Shown: positions 35,901-47,900 of the stretch, piece after piece | Layout of the letters: each line of letters starts with the position of its first letter | Position numbering within the stretch: the stretch's first letter is position 1 | From: Blastomussa wellsi | Lineage: Eukaryota; Cnidaria; Anthozoa; Scleractinia; Plerogyridae | DNA: 64,000 nt | Assembly: GCA_947652115.1 (NCBI GenBank) | Contig: OX393570.1 | Span: 19,707,590-19,771,589, forward strand | Reading direction: 5' to 3' | Translations under genes and position numbers: made by a program | The notes under the pieces: model-generated | Databases searched by the model: none | Told to the model about the DNA's origin: nothing | The model's input: only the letters and a program-made list of their open reading frames with translations

Positions 35901-38900
35901 AGGAAGTGAGGATTGCCGTCAATGCCCAGCTGGATCACACTGCCCCTCTGCTGAGCTGCCCACTTACATACCTTGTCGTAATGGGACATACGCAGATTCA
36001 GAAGGACAAGTCACATGTTTCCAATGTCCAGAAGGATTTAAATGCCCAAATCCTGCTGCCTCTCCAGTACCCTGTGAAAATGGAACTTTTAGCTTCAACG
36101 GCTCCTCTCAGTGCACAATTTGTCCTGCAGGGTACAGGTAAGAGTGATATAAAATGTTTTGTGAATGAGTGTTTTTGAAAGCTGCTTAAAATGAAGGATC
36201 TCTAGTAAAGAATCTGCACTAAGCACTCCAAACATGTTATACCTTATAGCACCATAAGCACCATACGCGTTTCTGGTAAACTTTTTAATGTTTTTATCCT
36301 TGTTAAGGATTAGTTTTAGAGATGGACACCTTATTGTAAATGATAAAGAAAAATGACTTGTTTGCTACATTGCACCATAAACACTCAAGTAATACACATA
36401 CATATAACTGCACTGCAGCCTTCAGCTGGTGCCTTCACTTCTCCAATGCACAAGTAATGGACTCCTGATAAATATTCACATTATTAGAGGGGTGTCTCCC
36501 CTTGTCTAACTTACTTTAAGACACATTTAAGAAAGTTTTTGATTGATTGATTGATTACATCAAGTTCTAGAACTAATTCCAAATAGTTAATAAATTTTCA
36601 TATATTGTCATTCAAAACATCAAGCAGTTTGGGCCAACCCTCTGAGTTTATTTTTTTCCTTTGTGGCCATTTTGCCACTGACTGTTTAAGTTTGGTCGCC
36701 AGTGAAAAATTTTAGTCGTTATAAAGTTAGCTCAAGCACTAAATCCTTCTTCTCAGTTTTAGTCACCAGCTGGTGACTTCTGTTGCAATTCAGTCACCAG
36801 CTCCAAAATATTGGTCGCCATTTTGAGTAAAGTGGTCCCCAGCAGTATACAGGATGTGTGCCATTATACTGTAATTATGTTCAAACCTAGTAAATGGCCT
36901 TAGCTCACCAAAAGTTCTTGTAGTTCAGTTGGCTATAGTGCCCAACTGGTAATCTGGGAGGTCATGGGCTTGAATCCTGTCTCTGGGATTTTTCTTTGTC
37001 CCATGTTTGTGTATTAACTGATCAATTCATCTTTATCATCTACATGTATGGTTTACTATTTCAAGTATAATACCGTAAACACTCGCAGATAAGCTGCACC
37101 CACAGATAAGCCACACCATGAATTTAGCAACTAAAATTTGGAAAAACAGGTTTTTTGAAAGAAATCAAACGAAATCCAAGGTCGAGTCTTGAGACTTCTT
37201 CATCGAACGTAAATGCATCATAACATTGAAACGGAAAATACTTCAAAGTCTTACCCACAATTTTAGCGCTTTAATATAATGGAATTTGAAATACGATTGA
37301 TCTTTTTCTGGTATTTGTCGACAGGAATTTCTTCTTTCAACACTGTTTTTCCATAGATTTTTGAGTGACAAACATTCGTAGCTTAGTAACCAGTTATTAG
37401 TGGCGCTCTGGCAGCCCGAAGGGCCGCCAAGCGAAGCCCCATACTCATATGAGAAAGAAAACAAAACCCATGAGTTGATTTTCTCATGGTTATCATGGCT
37501 AGCAGTATTGCTTGTGGGCGCGTACGCACGGCGACGATGACGATGACAGAGACATAAATAGCCATGCCTTGTCAACACCTTGTCAGCCTTATCAGCCTAC
37601 ATCTTTGTTATAGGGCATCCATGTTATGGTCAATTGATTCAAAGGCGACAGACCACAATCTCAATGTTGGCTCCTGTAAAAAATATCTAATTGCCTGAAC
37701 CGTTCATCAGTAGGATGCCTAAAATGCTTGCAATTCCACAATTGCTTTCAGCTCCATTGAATCCTATACCAATTGCAGAACATTTCAGGTGGGGTCACCC
37801 ACGATGTGAGTACAGTTACTGACAAGAAAAAGTAATAAGGAAAACAACGAAAAATAAATTAAACCGTTAAATTGCGAACTAAGCATACACGTTAACTAAA
37901 TAAACCAAACACGCGCACCACACACGAGAATACGCGCACGCGCCTTCAAATCCAAATGAAGGACCCGGAAGCAGCGCGTATAAATGAATTAGAGTTACAA
38001 AGATAGCTGTCAAATCGAGGTATCCACTGACCAGTATCACATGACCAGATAGCGGGCTCAGGTTAGAACTCATCGAGGTAACGCGTTTTTTTTTTAAGTT
38101 GACCATTGACCAGATATTGGTTTTTTTCATTGATCGTGGGCTCAGGTCCGATTTTTTTCTTATGGCAGCATTTTTTAACTTTTTATGGTCATTCTTAGCG
38201 GAAATTCTGCAATTCGAGTTGACGTTTTTAATTATTATTAATTTCAGAGAAATTATTAAGAAGCAGCAAGGATATGGAGCCCCGCTTTTAGGCTTGGCTA
38301 AATCTATATATTAGCTCGGACGTGTTTGTTTATTGCTTACAAGTGACACAAGATGGAGGCGTTCGAGTTCGTGGCTATCATATGTACAAAGAGATTTGGA
38401 AGCAATTTGTCAGAGATAAACTTTTAGCACAAAGAGTTTTGTAATCAGTTCGACAAATTTGATGTTAAAGTGCTGAACAACGAGGAAACACTGGGCCATC
38501 TACTGCGAACACTCGAGAATAGCGTGGTATTTTCATGCTCGTAGAGGATCGTCATCGACGCTGCAAACAGCTTTGCAGGGAATGGAAATTCTGTGCTGTG
38601 TAACGTTTTCCTGTTCGAGAAAAGTGACTATAAACAGATTGGAGGATTTGTTTACAAAGATGGTTTAATGCTTTTAGCAGCAGCAACAAATGTAAGCGCC
38701 GTAATATTAAAAGCAGTACGCTTACATCAAACACGGTTCTTTTAGGAGTCAAGCAATGACCAGCACTCTCTTGCAGTTTTGTATAATCATTCAAAGGCGA
38801 CAGACCACAATCTCAATGTTGGCTCCTGTAATAAATATCTAACTGCCATAACCGTTCATCAGTAGGATGCCTAAAATGCTGGTAATTCCACAATTGGTTT

Positions 38901-41900
38901 CGGCTCCATTAAATCCTATACCAATTGCAGAACATTTCAGGTGGAGCCACCCACGATGTGAGCACAGTTACTGACAAGAAAAAGTAATAAGGAAAACAAC
39001 GAAAAATAAATTAAACCGTTAAATTGCGAACTAAGCATACACATCAACTAAATAAACCAAACACGCGCACCATATACGAAAATACGCGCGCGCGCCTTCA
39101 AATCCAAATGAAGGACCCGGAAGCAGCGCGTATAAATGAATTAGAGTTACAAAGACGAAGTAACAATTACAAACAAGAAAAGGATACGTTGTTGGTTCTC
39201 AATCACAAACCGCTGATCTCAATTCCCGAAGTGTGATGTCATATTTAACGCGAATGATTTCACCGTGGCGCTTGGTGATGAAGACGTGAAGAAAGACCAC
39301 GAAGCCTGTCTATTTACATACTTTTCCATAAGTGTCAATTCATTGAAATTCACGGCACCTTTTTCAAATGTTCTCGCAGATAAGCCGCATCCAAGATTTT
39401 GAGCAACGATTTTTGGAAAAAAGGTGCGGCTTATCTGCGGGTGTTTACGGTACTCAAATTTGATGACAGTTTGTCATATGTGAATGAAAGCACTGGCACT
39501 GAATAGGGAGCGCTTGTACACATTCAACTGCATTACCGCCTTGTCACCATAAGTCGGATCCTGTGATATGCTGCCATAAAGGGACCCTGCGCAATGCACT
39601 GTTCAACCTGAAACTGCACAGATCACCAGCACTACAGTTTTTCCAAGACACCAAGACAGTGAAATTGTTATGTATTTTTTCTGAACATTCCTGGCTGACA
39701 ATTTCAGTTGTCCAAATAAAACACAGCCTGTGGAATGCTTAGCTGGGTCATATGCTGCAGTAGGGAGTATTAAATGTCAGACCTGTCCAAAAGGAGCTTT
39801 CTGCCCCACAAGAGGACTTCCAGTATATCAGCTTTGTGCCAATGGAACTTATTCAGACGAACAAGGCCTGAGCGATTGTAAACTTTGTGATCCAGGATTC
39901 AAATGTCCAAGTATTGGAATGGATGCCCCAGAAGAGTGTCCTAATGGAACGTATAGCAACATGAATGGTTCTCGTTATTGTACTTTGTGTCCAGAAGGTC
40001 ATAGGTGAGGTTTTCTACCCTATCAATGACCATACCAGTGACCACCAGTTACAAAATAATTATAGTTCCTGGCCTCACAATTAACAAAATTATTCCATCT
40101 TGACAGAATGTGAGTCCAACACTTGTTACTCTGCCAGGTTGCCCCAACAATTCACTGGTACCCATTTATACACCTGGGTGGAGAGAGGCGCTGTGAGAAT
40201 GAAGTGTCTTACCCAAGAACACAACGCAGTGCCCCATCCAGGGTTCGCATACAGACCGCTTGATCCAGAGACACTACAATTTTAACTAGTATATATTTAC
40301 ATGTAATATTAATTGTATTTTTTATTTATTTTTATAATATGTATATATTTTATATTTGTTAGGTTATTGTTATTATTTATTATTTATTTTTCCCCTCCCC
40401 TTTTTAATTTTTGATATAAGTCCTGCTGTGATGGGTATCACCTTTACAGGACTCCCCCTTATGTAGATGTAGACCAACCATTAGATAATTATAGTGACTG
40501 AAAAGCCCAGCTTGGGAGTTACAATAAACGTATATATGCATGTATGTATTGTGAAAAAACCTTATGGCAACTCTTATTTTTCGAGGAGCCCTTGTTATGC
40601 CCATAATCGAGTAAACTAAAGTGCTTGTTTACAGAATTACACAAACGAAACAAAACTTCCATTACATTTAAATTACACTTATACAATACATTATTAACAA
40701 TACAATACTATGGCTGATTACAATAGAGTTTTACAATAAATAACACATTTTTTGACTGTCTAGAAGATACACATGTATAAAAGATACGCAAAAGTTGCCT
40801 AGCAGCATTTGTATAAGGCATTGTACTGAAGTGTTACGATTGTCGTTCTTCTTAGTGTATGTGTACAAAAACATGTTAACCTTTCAAGGGTTGGGCTGGT
40901 GTAGACTTCTAGCATTGTGATCCATGTGTAAAACAGAAACTGATACGTTATTGGTACTTAATTTTATGGATACTTAATTTTGCGATTTCAGCGAGACAGT
41001 ATATATTTTGCAGGAATTTATTTTTGCGACTTTAATAGGCAACAGGGCATTAAATTTCGCGATTGAATCGTTCTCAGCTTCATTGTATTTTTAAAACAAT
41101 CCGAACTTTTTAAAACTTCAAGATAAACTGGAAAAAGCAAAACACACATTTGAAAATTAACTTTTAGGTGTATTGTGCAACGTGGATACGTATTGGCTCA
41201 GTACATAGTTCAAGGCAATGTTTCTAAACAAATTGTTTCATCTGATCATTGTCATTGCAAATCTTCGAATGAATATTCAGGTGGCAGTTTGATTCCTCTG
41301 AGCCACCAATTACGTATTACTATTCAATCACCTTTCTTCTGTAATTTTAACTTCCAACATGGGGTATTAAATTTCGCATATTTAAATTTCTCGAGGATTT
41401 TTATTCACGGGTCTTTAATTTCGCAATTTCTTTACAATCGCAAAAAACTTGAAATTAAAGACCTGCAAAATTAAGTACTAATAGGGTTAGTAACTACAGT
41501 ATCCAATAATTTTGTGATTGCTTGTACTGCATATACCTATCCCATGTTTGTATTGTGTTTGTTCTGAACATTCCTGAACGTTAATTTCAGTTGTCCAAAC
41601 AAAACACAGCGTGTGGAATGTTTAGCTGGCTCGTATGCTGCAGTAGGGAGTATTGAATGCCAGGCTTGTCCAAAAGGAGCATTCTGCCCCACCAGAGGAC
41701 TTCCAACATACCAGCTTTGTGCTAATGGAACATATTCAAGTGAAGAAGGCATGAGTAATTGTACAACTTGTGATCCAGGATTCAAATGCCCAAGTGTGGG
41801 AATGAAAGCACCAGAAGAATGTGCTAATGGAACATATAGCAACATGAATGGTGCTCGAGATTGTATTTTGTGTCCAGAAGGTCACAGGTGAGATTATATT

Positions 41901-44900
41901 AAAACCTGGATATCCAGTGGATATTACTCCCCAGCTGTTCAAAGCTTGGAAAAGGCTACCCTGTCCAGCAGATAGGATAGTTTGTCTTGCCAGCACTTGA
42001 TCTGCTTGTATCCTATGGAAAGTGCTGTCCACCCTTTGAACAACTGGACCCAGGTTATTTTGGTTGTTCATATAATTATATTTATTGGCTGGTTTTACAC
42101 AGACAAGTGCAGATTCAACTTGGGTATTCCAATGTTCATCCATATGTTATTTCATTTGTAAGTATTGGCTGGTTGTTACACGTAGCCAACAACAGACAAG
42201 CTGCAGTTATCATGTGGTTATCTAATGGCCCATCCATGTGTTATTTCATTCATTTTTCCATGCGCATTGGCTGATTGCTATTAATGTGCAATAGCACTGC
42301 AAATATCACGTAGTTGATGCAATGGTCCATTCATGTGTTATTCACCATACATATCGACTGGTTGTAATGCAGACAAGCTTCAGATATCAGCTGGGTATCC
42401 AATGATCCTTCCATTACTTCATCCATTCCCACATATTGGCTGGTTGATTAATCTCCCAGTTATCCAACAGTCCATTCCAAGTGTACTCTCATTTCTTTCA
42501 TTCGTATGATGTATTTGCTGCTTGTTACACAATCAACTTGCAGACATCACCCAGTTATCAACAGTCCATTCCATGTGCTGTACTCGCATTTCTTTCATTC
42601 GTATGATGTATTTCCTGCTTGTTACACAATCAACTTGCAGACATCACCCAGTTATCAACAGTCCATTCCATGTGCTGTACTCTCATTTCTTTCATTCGTA
42701 TGATGTATTTCCTGCTTGTTACACAATCAACTTGCAGACATCACCCAGTTATCAACAGTCCATTCCATGTGTGCTCTCACTTCTTTCATTCGTATGATGT
42801 ATTTCCTGCTTGTTACACAATCAACTTGCAGACATCACCCAGTTATCAACAGTCCATTCCATGTGTGCTCTAACTTCTTTCATTCAATCCCATATGGTGT
42901 ATTTGCTGCTTGTTACACCAACAAGCTGCAGACATCACCTGGTTATCCAATGGTCCATCGGCATCCATACATTACTTAATTCATTTATACATGTTGGCTG
43001 GTTGTTACACAAACAAGCTGCAGATTTCACCTGGTTATCTCCGCGTAGCATCATGTGATCCATGCGCACAACATTGATAATAACTTTCCACCTGTAACTT
43101 GTGATTGCACTGTGCTTGTTCTGAACATTCCTGCCTCGAAATTTCAGTTGTCCAAATAAAACACAGCCTATGGAATGTTTAGCTGGCTCGTATGCTGCAG
43201 CAGGGAACATTAAATGTCAGACTTGTCCAAAAGGAGCTTTCTGCCCCACCAGAGGACTTCCAGTATATCAGCTTTGTGCCAATGGAACATATTCAGATAA
43301 AGAAGGCCTGAGTGATTGTAAACTTTGTGATCCAGGATTCAAATGTCCAAGTGTTGGAATGGACGCACCAGAAGAGTGTCCTAATGGAACATATAGCAAC
43401 ATGAATGGTTCTCGAGATTGTATTTTGTGTCCAGAAGGTCACAGGTGAGGTTATAACCTTGACAGATAAGGCTATCCAATGGATAAATCACTATTCAGTG
43501 GAAAGTGTCATCCACCCTTTGAACAACTTGACCATAGTCGATTCATTCGTTCATACATATTGGCTGGTTGTTACACACTCAGGCAAGATGCAGACGTCCA
43601 TCCATGTGTTATTTCTCATTCTTTCATACATATTGGCTGGTTGTTACACAGACGAGCTGCAGACGCCCATCCATGTGCTATTTCTCATTCTTTCATACAT
43701 ATTGACTGGTTGTTACACAGACGAGCTGCAGACATCCATCCATGTGCTATTTCTCATGCTTTCATACATATTGGCTGGTTGTTGCACAGACGAGCTGCAG
43801 ACGTCCATCCATGTGCTATTTCTCATTCTTTCATACATATTGGCTGGTTGTTACACAGACGAGCTGCAGACGTCCATCCATGTGCTATTTCTCATTCTTT
43901 CATACATATTAGCTGGTTGTTACACAGACGAGCTGCAGACGTCCATCCATGTGCTATTTCTCATTCTTTCATACATATTAGCTGGTTGTTACACAGACGA
44001 GCTGCAGACGTCCATCCATGTGTTATTTCTCATTCGTTCATACATATTGACTGGTTGTTACATAGTTGAGCTGCAGATGACACCTGGTTATGCAGTGGTC
44101 CATTCATGTGTTATCTCATTTTATCATACGAATTGGACAGGTTGTTACTCAAACAAGTTGCAGATATGACTTCGTTATTGGATGGTCCGTGCTTTTATTA
44201 TTTCTTTTAGTCATACATATTGGTCCGTTGTCATGTAGATAAGCTGCAGAAGTAATCTGATTTATCCAATGGTCCATCCATTTTATTTATGCATTCGCTC
44301 TATTGGTTGACTGTCACATTGACAAACCAACAGCCTGTTCGCATACTTTCAAACCACCTCTGGTGTACACTCCTAGCATCATGTCATGCATATGCCAAAC
44401 ATAACTGATTGCAACTTTATGATTTGTGATTTGTTCTGAACTTTCCTGCCTGGTAATTTTAGTTGTCCAAATAAAACGCAACTTGTGGAATGCTTAGCTG
44501 GGTCATATGCTGCAGCAGGGAGTAGTCAATGTCAGCCTTGTCCAAAAGGAGCTTTGTGTCCCACAAGAGGACTTTCAACATATCAGCTTTGTGCTAATGG
44601 CACTTATTCAAATGAACAAGGCCTGAGTGATTGCAAAGTCTGTGATCCAGGATTCAAATGTCCAAGTATTGGAATGGAAGCACCAGAGGAGTGTCCTAAT
44701 GGAACGTATAGCAACATGAATGGTTCTCGATATTGTATTTTATGTCCAGAAGGTCAAAGGTGAGGTTATTACCAGGACATCCAGTGGATTTTATTCACAC
44801 GCTTTGGCTGGTTGTTACCCATACGGGCTGCAGATATCTCATGGTTATCAAAAGGGTCATCTACATGTTGTTTTATTATTTCATACGTATTGGCTGGTTG

Positions 44901-47900
44901 TTGCACAGACAAGCTGCAGATATCACCTTGTTATCCAATGGTCCATGCTTGTGTTTTTTCATTCATTCATAGATATTGGTTTGTTGTTACACAGACTACC
45001 TGTAGATATGATCTGATTATTGTATGGTTCACCATATGGTTTTCATTCTGTAGTACAACAGTACAGTGAGTCCATCAAGAACATAGGTATAGCCAGATTT
45101 TTCAAAGGAGGGAAGGGGGGGGGGGGGGGGTCACATCCAGGGTTCTCACCATATTGTCATATCGGCATCCACGCTGTGTTTTTCTTGTTTACTTAAAAAA
45201 GTGTGACAAAAGGGGCCAGAAGCACCCCAGAATCCCTCCTGGCTATGCCTTCGAACAACTCACTTTTTTTCTTGAATCTAATTTGCTCACAAATCTAATT
45301 TTCAGTTTTCCTTAAAAATTTATTTACTTGACTGCACTGGTCTAGATGCATCTTGCATTATATACAACTTAATGGTACATTAAATACAAAGAAGTAATAT
45401 TGAACCTTAATATTGTACATCAATTTAATATTTTTTTATTACTGATAGTAGCATAATTTATTGAGAAAATGGTGACATCATCTAAGAAATTTATAATTTG
45501 GTTTTATCAACTGGGTTGATAATGTGAATTGGCCACCGTAAAGAGATTCAAGAGCTGACGTTTTGAGCGTTAGCCCTTCTAAGAAATTTATAGTTGAAAA
45601 TTGATTTTCTTGTCAAGACCTGCAGATTGCAGTAGGGATAATTGCAACGAATCTGGCATTTCCATGCGATTGTTCTTTGTCTTGTATGGTAACACGCCAT
45701 AGAAAGTTATTTAATGTGGTTCCTATCATGCCCTCCTTAGGTGCACTGTAAGAAGTGATGCTCCTGTGCCATGTGGCAGAGGATGGTACTCTTCTGAAGG
45801 AAGCATGTCCTGTGAGGACTGTCCTGTAGGGTTTTACTGTCCACTGCTCACCACTGCTAGTCCACAGCCATGTCCTTCTGGGTTTTATGCAAATGAAACA
45901 AAATCTATTAGCTGTATTGAATGCGATAGAGGTAAGATGTTTAGCTTACCATTGGTGGTTGCCTAGTAATTGGCAGCTAAGGTTTTCTTGTGAGCATACA
46001 TGTAACGCTAAACATTAAGTTAGTGTAGGCTACTGTTTCTGTGTAGTCCCATTGGGGAGTGATCAATTAAGTTATTATTATGTGATTATTTGTAAATATT
46101 ATTTATTTATTATTATTGTCATTAATTATTTATTTTAAGGATTTCCATGACACACTAAGTTATAATCATCTTTCTTTGTCTTTTAAAATGCCAGATCCCC
46201 AGGCCTGCCTCGTTTTTCTTACTAAAATGTTTTGTTGCATGAATAACAGGACACAAATGCCCAAATGCCACTCAACCTCCTGAGGAATGCCCTGCTGGGT
46301 ACTTCAGTTCAGCAAAGGGGCAAACTGTCTGTACTCAGGTAAGCTATCACTATAGAAAGGCAATCGTGCAGTTGAATGTTTTGTGTACAAACATAATTAT
46401 GTTATCCTTATTATGATTAAGACCTGCATAATCTAATTTGTTGTACCTTGGCTGTTGTCATTGATCTTGTAGCATTTCTTGACCAACTCGACACTCCCAG
46501 TTATTTTACGATCCTTTTTTGTTGTCTAACTAGGGTCGGAACTGTGCATTTTGCAAACCCAGCACCACAACACTCGACTGAAAAGTCGAAATGTCTTGAC
46601 ACTGAATTCATATTTGGTATCTTTGTGGCCCGTTAGAATTATTGATGATGATGATGATGATAATCATTATTGTTACCACATACAAGAATGAGTCAGTCAT
46701 CTTTCCACTGTTGTGTTTCTTCTGTAAGATGTCATCTCACTGCACTTGAACTGTTATCTCTGCATATAATATCAAGGGCTCTGCTTATAGCAACACGTTT
46801 CTCTTTCAGTGTTCACCAGGATACTTCACTGAAACCACAGGGCAGCCATCGTGCCAAGCATGTCCTGCTGGGAGCCGATGCCCTCTAAGAGATAGCCGAC
46901 CAGGCCAGTGTGCCTTTGGTCAGGTAAAATTACGACATTTAATATGGTAATAATCACCACAATAATCAAATCAAAGTTGAGTGTTATTTGGGACTGAACT
47001 CTCGTCGAAGGAAATGAAAAATATTGGTTGTTCAAGAAAGTTGGGAGTTTGACTGAAAAATCAAATCCAAGTAAAAAATGTATTTGAGTTTTAGATGTTA
47101 TGATGTTCGAAATCTAAATCTCACAAATCAGCATATAATTGTTTTTGTTGTAGTATTCCCCAGAGGCCTCAACGGAGTGTTTTTCATGCCCAGCTGGAAA
47201 GATCTGTTCTGATCCTGCACTTCCACCTGTCACATGTTCTGTGAGTAAAGCTGACATTTCTATGACACCTGGCTGAGTTTTGACCAGCAGGGTTTAGTGG
47301 TTTTCTTTGATCGACTATTTAGTTTTGTCTCCTGTCAAGAAGATTTTCTGTTTCATTCAAAAATATAAAGTTGGAATTTTTCAAGGCATGGGCCCTCACA
47401 AGTGTGTTCAACAAGTAGCTAAAAACTAATTGTGATTCCCACTTCCTTCAACAATTTACTCAATAGCTTCATCCTCATTAAGGAATGCTGAATCACTACC
47501 TGCTTTTAAACGTGGCCTGTCCAAAGTTATCTTTGATTCTTAACGACATTCTATATTTGTTAATTAATGATTGTATTTATTCTTTTAATTTTTTATATTT
47601 TTATTGTTTAACTAGTCTTCGATGTAATCTAGTATTCTTTTGAGGACCCTTCTGTAAACCACTTCGTGACATTGGCATCCATCATTAAAGATTACTACTA
47701 CTACTATCTTGATGAGATACGCACACCTCATGTATGAGGTGTAAAAAACCCCTACTGTCCTTTAATTGCAGTTATTTGTAAATCTCCTTTGTTTCCACAG
47801 GTTGGTACATACAGTAATGGCTCTCAGTGCATTCCATGCGATCTTGGTCACTACTGTCCTTCTCCTGCCAATGCGCCTCGACCATGCCCTGACGGGTCTT

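Larger units (their letters stand above)
33666..36137 (+). repeat. Four older tandem 294-bp exons (exons 6-9), each three GCC repeats
   Basis: Exons 33666-33959, 34080-34373, 35278-35571 and 35844-36137 are all exactly 294 bp and phase 2 at both ends, so each is a symmetric cassette of 98 codons with 12 cysteines. They share C(P/T)NK-SADP-type starts, PCPxGSHCPS in the first third, CPAGxKCPNPA in the second and CP(E/S/A)GHR at the end. Their protein sequences have diverged widely and their introns are unrelated, so the duplications are old. Any cassette could be skipped or duplicated without shifting frame. Confidence 0.9.

Noticed and set aside
36917..36990. Functional tRNA gene
   Set aside because: The boxes fit but the acceptor stem does not pair well; a SINE head or pseudogene is more likely.
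42480..42980. Regular repeats that might be taken for a CRISPR array
   Set aside because: The whole 97-bp unit is repeated without unique spacers, and the context is an animal intron.
43479..44069. 196-codon ORF with a 23-residue periodic peptide
   Set aside because: It is the second open frame of the same 69-bp intronic minisatellite.
43405..44169. 254-codon ORF, the longest single frame in the window
   Set aside because: It starts inside exon 12 in a different frame from the real exon, and runs through a 69-bp minisatellite whose period is a multiple of three. Flanking exons join in phase without it.
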